Shown here one piece after another: positions 1 to 10,865 of a DNA stretch of 64,000 nucleotides. Made by a program: the position numbers and the translations under genes. Source of the DNA: Cranoglanis bouderius (taxonomy: Eukaryota > Chordata > Actinopteri > Siluriformes > Cranoglanididae); assembly GCA_023630585.1 (NCBI GenBank), contig CM042535.1, positions 37,169,301 to 37,233,300 of the forward strand, given 5' to 3'. The notes under the pieces were generated by a model that did not search any database, was not told the DNA's origin, and saw nothing but the letters and a program-made list of their open reading frames with translations. The first letter of the stretch is position 1. Each line of letters begins with the position of its first letter.

Positions 1-239
1 CTGTCGTGGACATAACCGGACATAACTGGTCTTTTTCTTGATCACTGCACGTAGGAGCTGGTGATACCCCCTCCTGCTTCAGCCTGCATGTAACATTAAT
101 TACATTGTTAGCAAATGGCTTTTCTCCAAATTGTGGCTCTGATAAAAGACAAGCAGGTAGACGTTTTTTTCTCTCTAGACGTTAATAAGACAAAAAATAA
201 TAATTCAGCTTGTCAGGTTAAGTGTAAACAAATCTGTTC

Positions 240-540
240 CTGAAGACTTTCCCATAGTAGGTTACAAAGCACCGACACCGGAGACTCCTTCCATACATGT
301 TAAATAAATGTCTCCATACAGAATACTTCATTTTGAACCGCACGTTTTTCCTTTGTTAAATAACAACGAATTATTATTGCGCTTAGGGATTATGTCTCGT
401 TGGCCATACAAGTCCCTGTCGGTGAGCGGTTTCTATAAAAATGATAACATGTTAGAGCGAGTGCATTAATATAAACCTGTGATTTGAAGGTGCACTGCTG
501 TGATAGAAAGTTAATCATCACCATTTGACCAATCAGAATT
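240..540. repeat. Dispersed repeat, copy 1
   Basis: The stretch with a GTTACAAAGC..GACAC..GGAGACTCCTTCCAT core followed by GTTAAATAAA recurs, diverged, at about 54465-54510, 55585-55800 and 60235-60325. Its downstream part (TTTCTATA..GATAACATGTTAGA) recurs near 45975-46000 and 56585-56640. I cannot assign a superfamily from this sequence. Confidence 0.5.
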
Positions 541-587
541 AAACAGCACTGTGGTATAAAAAAAAAAAAAAGAATAATGAAACTCAC

Positions 588-709
588 CTCGAGTCCTCAC
601 TTTCATCATACTCATCACTCTCAGTCTGATAACTGGATGCGTGCAAAGAGTCTGTTGACTGGTTACTCGTGGTGGACAGAGGGCTGGGTGTATTGTTTAA
701 TCCTGACAT
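588..709 (-). CDS. Exon of an unidentified minus-strand gene (first coding exon, partial)
   Basis: Read on the minus strand, an ATG at 709-707 opens a 40-codon stretch that starts MSGLNNTPSPL and becomes very acidic (TESDEYDESEDS). It ends at 588 in phase 2, before a consensus donor (GAG then GTGAGT). Just upstream of the ATG is TTTTTCAG, a good acceptor, so this looks like the second exon of a gene whose first exon is non-coding. The rest of the gene would lie beyond the left edge of the window. I do not recognise the protein. The Ser/Thr-rich then acidic composition fits a disordered N terminus. The call rests only on the open frame, both splice signals and the start codon, so a chance exon-like stretch cannot be excluded. 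Confidence 0.5.
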
Positions 710-1179
710 CCTGAAAAACACCTGAGAAATCATGGCCGCATTTAGAGGTGCAGTGAAACGAGCAGCTTAGGAAAATGCCCTTGCTATTTTCAAAGATGAA
801 AGATGTTCTACCACAGTTATATATATATATACATAGTTATATATACTGTTTTAGAAATTTACCAAACACACCGTAGAAAACGTTTTATGAATACGTTATG
901 AGTTTTTAATGTATTAAAGGCAGTCAGTCGGAGTGGCTTAAATGACTCATCTGGTTATATTTCGGCAAACAGAACTAGGTTTGTCATGAAATATCACAGG
1001 CAAGTATTAAAAATAAATAAATAAATAAATCTTGGAAACGTAAAGCGGAGAAACAATACAAAATAAACGTTAAGGATTACAAATGGAAATGTGGTCACTA
1101 TCCAGCCATGTTCCTTATCTGGACCTTTATAACTAAGGAATGTTATGTAACTAGAACAAATTTTAGTTGAATACCCCTG

Positions 1180-1555
1180 TGCTAAAGCCTACTGCATACT
1201 GTGGATAGACTGTACGTCTCAAAAACACTTTACACCCAAGACTCGCCCCTTCTTCAGTGGATAATCTCACCTGGATACTGTAGATATATTCCTACAAACT
1301 GCTGCTGTTTGCCTTTCCTCTTCTACACTGTAATGATTTATACTCTCGCACTTTCCGGTGTCGCCCGGAAGATAACGGATGGGTTCTCTTTTGAGCCGAT
1401 TTGTCTCCCTCAGGGAGTTTCTTCCTCCCCAGCGTCGCCTCCGGTTGCTCATTCGGCATCTAAAACTACATCTGGATTTCCTTGTCTTCTCTTTGCTTTG
1501 TGTCAGAGCCTATTGTTAAAAGCGGTATACAAATAAAACTGAAATGAATTGAAAA
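1180..1555 (+). repeat. Interspersed repeat of LINE 3'-end or SINE type
   Basis: The block contains the CTCAGGGAGTTTCTTCCTCCC and TCGCCTCCGGTTGCTCATT segments and ends with TGTTAAAAGCGGTATACAAATA and AAACTGAAATGAATTG. I recognise this tail arrangement as common among fish interspersed repeats. The 111-codon frame across it has no protein features and I take it as chance. Confidence 0.55.
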
Positions 1556-2445
1556 TTGCATACGAATCCTGACCTGACACCACAGACCCCAGCAGGAAAA
1601 GCAGAAGGGAAATGAATGCATAAAGGAAATGATGACCTTGACATAAAAACACACTACATCAACAAAAGCTGAATGCAGGACACCTGAACATCACCTCCAT
1701 GAGGAACCAACACAACAAAGTTGTGTTTTGGTTTGGGGTTTTGCATTTTTAACACTTTAAAACTGGAAAATATAAGGGAAACTACAAGACTGAAAAAAGG
1801 GTATTACTTATTATTATTATTATTATTACTATTACTATTATTAAAGCAATGAAGATATCAAATTACTTTATATACAGGGTTGCCAAGTCCTCGTCAAATT
1901 AGAACTGATAAAGACTGAGGTTTTTTTAAAAATATTTTTTATTTTTATATATAACTGGAAAACAAAGTGACTTGCTGGTTAACTAATAAATTAAACAGCC
2001 AATAAATGTTAAATTGTTATTTTTCATAAAATGTTTATTCCAGCGAAGGAGGCATGTCTTCACAATGTCTCTCAATAACTGGATTTCTCTCAAAAACCTG
2101 GCAACCCTGGTAAAAAAAAAGTCAGGCACTTTGTTCATACCAGAAAAGTTGAAATTCTCGACAAACTAACACCAAAGTAAACAATATATACATCTTCATC
2201 TTTATATGTTTCACACAAACAAACGTACTTCGAAAAATATGTTAAAATATGACGCAGTTTATGAGCTACCTAGCAAACTGACTTTTTAGTATTATTATTA
2301 TTATTATTTCACAACTGTTGTCATAAATAACAAAACAACGTCATACCAGTAAGACACTGCGTCATTATATTAACTACACAGCTAATGACAAGTTTTATAT
2401 TGACGTATTACCGTGTTATAACTTTTATTTTTATTCTCCACTCAC
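1556..2445. other. No gene seen; AT-rich spacer
   Basis: The stretch has short (TTA)n runs near 1810 and 2290 and T-rich tracts. No frame with splice signals or recognisable protein was found. Confidence 0.5.
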
Positions 2446-2640
2446 CCCCGTGCCGTGCCCCTCATACGCCGCAACAAAATGGCGACCGAGACGCCAAGTA
2501 TTGTCTTGAAGTTCACTTTCACATCCGCTCGCGCTCGGTGGTTGAATCTCAAATGGCTTCCTACTTCCTACACAAGTGCACTATATAGGGTTTGAAATAA
2601 TGACGGCTACGCGCTACTTGGTGCACTATGAAGCCTAAAG
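2446..2640 (-). promoter_or_regulatory. Possible promoter and 5' non-coding exon of the minus-strand gene
   Basis: Read on the minus strand, this GC-richer stretch holds a YY1-type motif (GTCGCCATTTTG, around 2475-2490). It ends with a strong donor (CACGGGG then GTGAGTGG) near 2446. It could be the untranslated first exon that splices to the coding exon at 709. The outer part (about 2570-2640) resembles a common fish repeat containing GTGCACTATATAGG, so the TATA-like string there may not be a promoter element. Transcription is inferred, not seen. Confidence 0.35.
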
Positions 2641-2890
2641 TATAATGACTATGGATGCGGCCTTTATACTTTCCTTGTCTCTTTTCAAGTTCAACTCTGA
2701 GAGGGATCTTATTATTTTAGTGTGTTTTTTAATCATCTCGAATATTAATGAAACGATTTTTTCCACATTTCATACCTTGAATACATGTAATTACAGCGCT
2801 ATTGACTATAGAACTATATAACTATACTAAAATAGCCCCTGGAAAATGGGCCCAAGGTGTCATTTCTAGTGTTTTGATTTGTGTTAGTAG

Positions 2891-3650
2891 TAATAGTAGA
2901 GAGAGAGAGAGACAGAGAGACAGAGAGACAGATAGGGATAGACAGAGAAATAGAGAGAGAGAGACAGATAGGGACAGACAGAGAAATAAAGAGAGAGAGA
3001 CAGATAGGGACAGACAGAGAAATAAAGAGAGAGAGACAGATAGGGACAGACAGAGAAATAAAGAGAGAGAGACAGAGAGGGACAGACAGAGAAATAGAGA
3101 GAGAGACAGATAGGGACAGACAGAGAAATAGAGAAAGAGAGACAGATAGGGACAGACAGAGAAATAGACAGAGAGACAGATAGGGACAGACAGAGAAATA
3201 GAGAGAGAGAGACAGATAGGGATAGACAGAGAAATAGAGAGAGAGAGACAGATAGGAACAGACAGAGAAATAGCCAGAGAGACAGATAGGGACAGACAGA
3301 GAAATAGAGAGAGAGAGACAGATAGGGACAGACAGAGAAATAGAGAGAGAGAGACAGATAGGGACAGACAGAGAAATAGAGAGAGAGAGACAGATAGGGA
3401 CAGACAGAGAAATAGAGAGACAGATAGGGACAGACAGAGAAATAGAGAGAGAGAGACAGATAGGGACAGACAGAGAAATAGAGAGACAGATAGGGACAGA
3501 CAGAGAAATAGAGAGAGAGAGAGACAGATAGGGACAGACAGAGAAATAGACAGAGAGACAGATAGGGACAGACAGAGAAATAGAGAGAGAGAGAGACAGA
3601 TGGTCAGACAGGTGAGACAGACAGACAGGGAGAGAGAGAAAGAAAGAAAG
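2891..3650. repeat. Purine-rich minisatellite, unit about 36 bp
   Basis: About 20 imperfect copies of a unit made of (GA)n, then ACAGATAGGGACAGACAGAG, then AAATA. Most copies are 34-36 bp, some about 26 bp. One strand is almost pure purine. The long frames on both strands (Glu/Arg/Asp-rich on plus, Leu/Ser-rich on minus) come from the repeat and are not genes. Confidence 0.93.
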
Positions 3651-3811
3651 AGTGTGTGTCACATACATTTGTGATGTATGGACATTATCTACTCCATAAT
3701 CCCCCTTTCCCTCTCCAATATATCTTGCAATAATGGTTCTGTACATCACAGACATACTGTCTGTACTTACACCTTGCTGTTGTTTATGGAAACATATTTG
3801 ATTTATTTCTG

Positions 3812-3812
<1 letters not shown>

Positions 3813-3899
<87 letters not shown>
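3813..3899. repeat. (AT)n microsatellite
   Basis: Uninterrupted AT dinucleotides over about 87 bp. Confidence 0.97.
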
Positions 3900-3900
<1 letters not shown>

Positions 3901-5115
3901 CCCTGTCAGGCTGCTCCTCTTCCACTGAAAATGTTCATAAAGCTAGCATGGGGCGGTGTGATTCCTTCCCCAATGGGCCTTTAATAACACTTGTCAAATA
4001 TTTTGAACTAGTTGGACACTCAGCAGAGGTAAATAATATCTGGACTAGTATCTATTTGAAATGTATGGAGTTGTGAAGGAGGGTGTGAATGAGTGGTCAC
4101 TGAAATTAAACAGTGTGCCAGTACACACAAACCCAATTCTACACAAACCCATAACACTTAATTTAACAAAACACATGCATGAAACATCAAAATATGCTGT
4201 AGATCGTTTTATCTCGCTAAGCCTCTTACATCCTAATGATTCTTTCATTTAAAAATCTTTTAGATGTTTATATACAGCGTATAAGATTACAATTTTAACG
4301 GTACCTTATACATAGAGATAATTCAAACTGCTTTGCATAGGGTATAAACATAAACAGGTAAGAAACAATAACTTACAATAACTTAGAGTTTTAGGAACTG
4401 TTTCACCAAACAAGTACACTTTGGCTTTAAATAAAGCACTCATTTTTAAGGTGTTCAAGTATATACTTAAAGATGGGTAAAGTTTACATTAGGAGACCTC
4501 AGCACTTCTTGGCCCAGTCCAGAGCTTTAAAGATCACCTGTAGATAATTGTGTCGAGTGAGAAACAGAGTTATAGTGAACGCTGTATTCATTTCTCAGAT
4601 ATGAGATGTTATTTAAAGGATCATCGATCGTTGTCGGCTCTGGCGGCGGCTAGTAATGAGCCCGAGTTCAGCATCCAACAGCTCACAGACTCAACCAGCA
4701 GGCTTCAATTCAGCTTTGACTGCCGCACCTGTAACAGCGATGGCTTGTTTACGGTCGGAGATGATAACCTGCTTTCTGATCACTGGTCATCACAGACTTC
4801 TGTGTATCTCAGCATAAGGACTACATGGACAGTCACGTGCCGGGTTTCTAGGTGTCCGCGTTTTAGCCCGCAGAGTACAAGAGGACAGCCCAGGCCCGTG
4901 TATTTAGGGAACATCACTGTATGGTATACACAGCAAAGACATTTATGTAACCAGTTTTATATATACAGAGTTTATTTATTGGGAGAATACAACGTTCTTA
5001 CTGTAATTTAATAATAATAATAAAATGGACTCCATAGTAATACATTAATAAATAAAATAAATCCTTTTATATGCATTTAATGGTTGTTTTCAATGTTTGT
5101 TTAAGTAGGCTGACT

Positions 5116-5117
<2 letters not shown>
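3900..5117. other. Spacer with one unexplained 153-codon frame
   Basis: An open frame at about 4550-5011 on the plus strand begins at a GTG and has no recognised domain. Its middle (around 4630-4850) has more balanced base composition than the flanks and could be an old coding or transposon fragment. I do not support it as a gene. Confidence 0.3.

Positions 5118-5196
<79 letters not shown>
5118..5196. repeat. (TA)n microsatellite
   Basis: Uninterrupted TA dinucleotides, about 78 bp, roughly 100 bp upstream of the CRE motif that marks the likely promoter of the next gene. Confidence 0.97.
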
Positions 5197-5199
<3 letters not shown>

Positions 5200-5302
5200 G
5201 TGGAGCTACATCACACCACGTGGGTTTACAACAGACATTTAGAGTGCGTGCTGATCATCAGAACCAGAATATTCTTTCGGCCTCGGAATTAGATCGCGAC
5301 TA

Positions 5303-5377
5303 TGACGTCACTGTGGCAGCAGATAAAAGAAGCCGCTTCTAGAATTCCTCCTCATTTACTCATATCGCACACTAGAG
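5303..5377 (+). promoter_or_regulatory. CRE-type promoter and non-coding first exon of the Sec16/PIM-like gene
   Basis: A perfect cAMP-response element palindrome, TGACGTCA, lies at 5303-5310. A GATAAAAG string follows about 20 bp later. A strong donor (ACTAGAG then GTAAGT) sits at 5377/5378. Splicing this exon to the acceptor at 6337 gives a 5' UTR, because the frame from the ATG at 5302 would hit a stop soon after the junction. If transcription starts upstream of 5302, that ATG would be a short upstream ORF. The assignment is by position and motif only. Confidence 0.45.
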
Positions 5378-5763
5378 GTAAGTCGACTATCCTTGTGCTG
5401 AGCAGAGCGAGTTGTCTGATTATAAACGATACAGAAGTCTAGTACAGGACCGTGTTTATAACTGAATAACACACAAAATGTCTTGAAATGTTTTTTTTTT
5501 TTTTTTTTAAATATCAGTTGTTGTTTCACGGAGCCTCCGCTGGGTGTCAGTGTCGAGCGCGTCGAGCTGCTGCTAATTAGGATGGGATTTTACAGCGTCT
5601 AGGCTAAATAACTCTCATTATCATTTAAACGAGGAACAGGCGAATCGTTATAGAAAAGAACGAACGTGTTTTTAAAAGATTAGATAAACACCGGTTAAGT
5701 AACACAAACAGAAGAGAGCAAAAACATCTCACAGTGGTGTTTAAAGCACGATTGTGATTATCC

Positions 5764-5795
5764 GCCGCCATTTTGTTTCCCCCGCCGCCATTTTG
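5764..5795 (-). promoter_or_regulatory. Twin YY1-type motifs in intron 1
   Basis: GCCGCCATTTTG occurs at 5764-5775 and again at 5784-5795, exactly 20 bp apart, in a short GC-rich island. The motif matches the YY1 consensus in reverse orientation. Such sites usually sit just downstream of a transcription start, so this may be an alternative or antisense promoter. Confidence 0.4.
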
Positions 5796-6344
5796 TGACA
5801 TTTCGCTATAATTCATACACCGCATGTAAAATGGAGCAAAAATTAGAGGGAGATTAGACCACCGTACACAACAGTGTTCACCATAACATACTTTTTAAAC
5901 AAACTGATTTACATTCTGGTGACATGACAGTGACCTCTGGTGGTGAAAACCGGCATGGCTTCATCTCTCCTGTTGAACCCTTGGAAGAAAAATTCGAAAA
6001 TGACACGGAATAAACCGTATAAACTGCTAATGTGCAGATTGCAGTGTAGAAGTAAAATAATAATGAGTGAACATACAGCCTGTGGAGAACTTGAGGTTCT
6101 TGAGTCTTTCTCAAATCACAGAGCTTCAGATTAGCTTATACATGATACGCGACAACATTTCATAAACATCTATAAGACAATAGATGGGCAAAAAAAGTGA
6201 TCATTTGAGGCACAGTGTTGTATGAGGTAAATACACAGCACTGCAGCACAGAGAAGTTGAATATGAGTTTTAAGCAGTAAAATATATCGTCAGGAGTTTG
6301 TGTGCACATAAACCAGATGTTCCAACATCTGTTGCAGAATTAAG

Positions 6345-7124
6345 ATGCAGAAAGAGAACCTGATACGGTTTATCCAGGGCCAAGTAGAGGCGTGTCGCCA
6401 AGAAATTTATAAACGCGACCAAGTGGAGGCCTATTTCTTCTGGCAGATAATGGACTTGTTCTACCGCCGAAATAGAGTGAGTGTTAATTGATTGTTTAAG
6501 CAAAATCAAAATATATAAACCCGTTTAGAACACATTCTCTGTTTGTCCTGAATAACGTCCTCATATCCAGTTACATACCTACTCCAGTACCTACGACAGG
6601 TGTGTTACCTGATGATGTTTCTTTTACAGAAAGTGATGTTGTGTGAAGTCGCCACTCTCCTCTTGCAGGGCTACAGCTGGCTTAAGAAGAACCCACCAAA
6701 CGTTAGTCTATCACACATCAGTATCAGCATCTGTCTGTATATGATTGTGTAATTTTGATTGTTTTTGCCAGCACCGTGCTAACTAACATGACCATTTCAG
6801 TGCATAGCTGGAGACAGATGGAAGATCTGGTGCCTTCCTCTGGCGCAACTTTTGTGCTCCGCTGCACCATATAATGAGACCAGAAAGGCTTTGATTGAGA
6901 TGGGAGATGATCTCGGTATGGATACGCTCCACAGTGACGGCATTATTTTTTTTCATGTCATGTATCTCTGCACTGTGTCATGATTCCTGATCCTCACGTG
7001 CATGTTTGGTCTTTCATCTGCAGCCTCCAGAAGCTGGACCTTCGCAGCACATCTCTGCTACGTGGTGGCAAAAATGGACCTGGGGTCACGTAGTCATTTT
7101 GAACTGATCGGATGTGACAGGTAT

Positions 7125-7175
<51 letters not shown>

Positions 7176-10029
7176 TGACTCGCTACTGACACATTATTCT
7201 ATCTGCAGAAGAGTGCCATTTGGCATAACAGTCCTGTCTAAAGCCTTTGTGAGAACTGAGACGTATGAATACACGATGTCGTTGATCTCAGGGATGGCCC
7301 AGCCAAGCTTCCAGGTTGGAATTGATCTTCTTTTCTTTTTCATGGGCACTGATCAGTCAAATTTAACCAATGTACTGAGAATGAATGACTCTCTTGTCTC
7401 TCTTAGTTCTGGAAGTTGTGTCAGGCCAGCAGACAGGCCCATTTTGGTTTTACCGACCTCGCCTTTAAATACTGTGAGGCCATCGCTAGGGCAGCCTGCG
7501 CTTTCCCCGACAGAATGAAAAGGAGCTTCATTGAACGGGTTATTTTGGTAAATAAGATTGCTAATAATTGTAAAATGGTTTCAAACGCAAAGCATTCGTC
7601 TTCGTCACCAATTTACTTTCCTCGTCTGTCTTGTAGCTGTCTTGCAAACTGCTAGGAGAGGACGCAGAAGAACCTGAGTGGCTGCTAGAGCTCCGGCAGC
7701 TGCACAGAACTAAATTAGCAAATGCTAATGCTGTCCCAGAGCAGCACATGGCATCTACCAGCCATGACGTGGTTTCTGAGATCCAGGACGCAGAACGTTC
7801 CCTGACGACAGGCGAGATCTCCGCTCTCCAGTCCCCTGATCTGGAGCAGCACACTGAGCAACAGGGTATGTCTGAATCCACCATGTGGACAAAAACTAAC
7901 CTGAACATTTTACACAATTTGAACTATATTGTGTCAGCTGTAAGTACTCTTATGGGCAAGACAGTACTATGTTTATTCAAGGTACTTTACCATACTCAAA
8001 GAAATGATACCATAATAAGGACACTGTAATATAACAGCTATTGACAGCACAAGCCTCATTCTTTACTGTAAGACAGGACACTGAGCGTGATGCTCTTTCA
8101 TTCCTTATTCAGTTGAAATAAACCGAATTATTGTCTGTTTAACAGCTCTGTTTGATTCGCGGTACACCTTGGGAAAGCTGCTGGGGATGGGAGGCTTCAG
8201 CTCTGTCTACGGAGGAGTCCGGATTGAAGACGGGAAAGAGGTAAATGTTCTCCCCCACCATCAGGGCACCCTGGTGCGCGTCTTGTCTAGAACATCGTTC
8301 ACGTAAAGGCGGTTTATCTTATCCTACTCTGGACTCTGAATTCAGTATAGGTTCCTGAATGTCCTCTTCTTTTCCTGTCTGAACATTTTAGCTGTGGCCT
8401 CTTAGAAATGAGGTTACACTGGAGCAGGTTACATTTTTTATAGAGGCAGTTATAAGTTCCATGTAACAGTTTATGGGTAATAAATCCCGTGTAATAAAAT
8501 TTCAGAACCTGAAGCAAAATAATGAAGCTAAGCTTTACCTGAAGTCTGAATTTTTAATGCATGACTTAATAAAGTTAGGTTTTTGCTGACGCGTAATATA
8601 ATGGCTGTGGATTCATATTAATTGGGCTAATATTAGAAAAAAAAAAGACGGCTTTTCGAACTTACTAATCATGTCTTGTACGTGTTAACAGGTTGCCATT
8701 AAATTTATTCGCAAGGATGAGACCGAAACCATGACCATTGTAAGTAAACTTCTTTTTATTCGATGTAAGTAAACTTGTTCCTGCTGACATAAAGGAAAAC
8801 AATTCACCTCACAATCGTTTCATTACCTGTCGTTCATAACAGATATTACAGGAAGACATCTGATCTAGCATCAGAACCGATCCAAACCATTTCCACTGTA
8901 ACAGAGTAGTTTAGATGTATTCACACCAAACCCGTGTCTGTTCTGATTTTAGCCTGGAGAGACGCAGGAGCTGCCTGTAGAGGTGGCGCTAATGATAATG
9001 GTGTCAAAGCCACCTCGCTGTAGCAAAATTTTGGAGCTGCTGGAGTGGTTTAACCTGACCAATAAGTACGTCATGATCCTGGAACGGCCCAGCCCCTGTA
9101 TGAACCTCTGTGAATTCACTGCTCTTCACCGCCGCCTGTCTGAAGCACAGACTCGAGACGTCATGCTGCAGGTGGTTCAGGCGGTTCGTCACTGCTGTGA
9201 CCGTGGAGTGTTACACCGTGACATCAAAGCTGACAATCTCCTCATCAACACCGATACCTTGGAAGTCAAACTGATCGATTTTGGCTGTGGGGACCTGCTG
9301 AAGGACACCCCCTACCAGCAATATACAGGTAATTTCAAGGGATAGAATTAAAGTGCATGCAGTGGAGAATAGGTTTTTAAATGTTTTTGTGACATTGCTG
9401 ATGCTGCTCTTTCTCTCTTTTACATTCAGGAACTGAATTCTTTATTCCTCCTGAGTGGCTGATGAATGAAAAGTACATGGGCATTCCTGCTACCATCTGG
9501 GGTCTGGGCATTCTCCTGTTCAGCTTGGTCTGTGGAAAATACCCCTTTAAATCAAATGAGGACATTCATTATGGGCACATGGAATCATGTCCTGACATGT
9601 CTCAAGGTGAGTCGATGCAGAAACATCACATGTGTAATAAAGCTGTAAAACTCGCATAGAAAAATGACTTTAAAATGAACTATTGATTTATCTCTTTCTC
9701 AACAGAGTGCTTTGAGCTGATCATGTGGTGCCTGGAGCTCAACCCCGAAACGCGTCCGAGTTTCGACGACTTGGTCAGGCACGAGTGGTTTACGGAGGCA
9801 GTTCAGGACAAAGTCCAGGTTAGACAGCGAGGATACAGTAGACCTAATTAATATGAGCTAAGACATGCTGTGATAGGTCTAGGTAATTATAGCTATTATA
9901 TATAATATAATAGGAACAGGTAATTACATGAAAGAAAAAAGTATGAAATAATAAAATGCTTAATGTTTTCTATCCTGTTTTATTTTGTTTTGCAGATTCC
10001 TCCTGAAACCAAAGATCTTGTAACACCCT

Positions 10030-10031
<2 letters not shown>
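6345..10031 (+). CDS. Sec16-like domain fused to a PIM-family Ser/Thr kinase, 578 codons, 13 coding exons
   Basis: Exons: 6345-6476, 6630-6701, 6801-6915, 7024-7120, 7209-7314, 7407-7547, 7637-7865, 8146-8240, 8692-8739, 8953-9328, 9430-9606, 9706-9818, 9996-10031. Every intron is GT-AG and all phases join. Residues 1-244 resemble the C-terminal part of the Sec16 central conserved domain (AAHLCYVVAKMD at 114-125, YCEAIARA at 196-203, EPEWLLELRQL at 233-243). This domain binds Sec13 and organises ER exit sites in known Sec16. Residues 245-297 are a linker. Residues 298-566 are a PIM-type kinase: glycine loop GMGGFSSV (third Gly replaced by Ser316), VAIK Lys333, Glu355, ERP hinge 389-391, HRDIKADN with Asp435, DFG 454-456, PPEW. 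Catalytic residues are present, so activity is plausible. The start is the first ATG after the acceptor at 6337. The function of the fusion is unknown. Confidence 0.88.
7127..7175. repeat. (GT)n microsatellite in the intron after the fourth coding exon
   Basis: About 24 GT units start within a few bases of the donor at 7121. Confidence 0.95.

Positions 10032-10104
<73 letters not shown>
10032..10104. repeat. (CA)n(TA)n compound microsatellite
   Basis: It begins directly after the stop codon of the kinase fusion gene and would lie in its 3' UTR. Confidence 0.95.
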
Positions 10105-10108
<4 letters not shown>

Positions 10109-10144
10109 CTGAATAACAATTTTTAACACACACATATATATATG

Positions 10145-10175
<31 letters not shown>

Positions 10176-10196
10176 TAAAAATTGTTATTCAGTATT
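10105..10196. repeat. 92-bp near-perfect palindrome
   Basis: AATACTGAATAACAATTTTT followed by AACACACACATATATATA is mirrored on the right by TATATATATGTGTG.. and AAAAATTGTTATTCAGTATT. The arms meet in a TA-rich centre near 10145. It could fold into a long hairpin in the 3' UTR of the fusion gene, or it may be a small inverted-repeat element. Confidence 0.85.
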
Positions 10197-10199
10197 TAA

Positions 10200-10850
10200 A
10201 CATTAAGAAATGTTTATAATTGACAGTTCATATTAACTAATTATTTATTAGTGAAGTCCTCTGCAAATCTCAACAGCATATACAAAGCTATTCCATATAC
10301 AAATATACAAAACAAACACACACCACTGGTTAAGCTTCACACAACAGCTACCACCCGTTCACGTTCTCCTCAGTGTGTACACACACATTAACAATAACCT
10401 GAACTGTCATTTATAAATATTGTTCATTATCACTTGTTAATTTTTGCTCAGGCCACGTAGTATTAATGAAAGTTATTATAAAATCGAAAAATAATATAAG
10501 ATAAAAAGAAAACTAAAAATACATATACAAATATCTCACTAACGCCCATTTTACACAAGAATGCGATAAACATTCGATATATTTAATCGGTGTGGCGTCT
10601 TACACCGGACGTGTGCGGCTTTATGTGATCATAACCGGCTCCTGACATTCGCGTTCGAAGGCCTCAAATCACCATCCTCTCATCGTTAATGATAACGCCA
10701 CTGTTTGATTCTCACGATGAGAGCGATTGTGGTGATCATGAACGTACAAGTACGTTTCATCTAAAGGTATTTCTGACGTTCCGCTGGAAAAATCCAAATT
10801 TCGTTTTGTTCTTTGACGGTTCAGCACAAGTCCTGAATGGCTGTAGACGT
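10200..10850. other. Spacer, no gene seen
   Basis: AT-rich sequence downstream of the kinase fusion gene. No clear AATAAA polyadenylation signal was found close to the stop codon. Confidence 0.4.
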
Positions 10851-10865
10851 GCTTGGGCCGGGCGG

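Noticed and set aside
2802..3755. 313-codon minus-strand frame and overlapping Glu/Arg-rich plus-strand frames
   Set aside because: Low-complexity product of the purine minisatellite.
4550..5011. 153-codon plus-strand frame
   Set aside because: It begins at GTG, has no recognised domain or splice context, and runs into AT-rich repeat.
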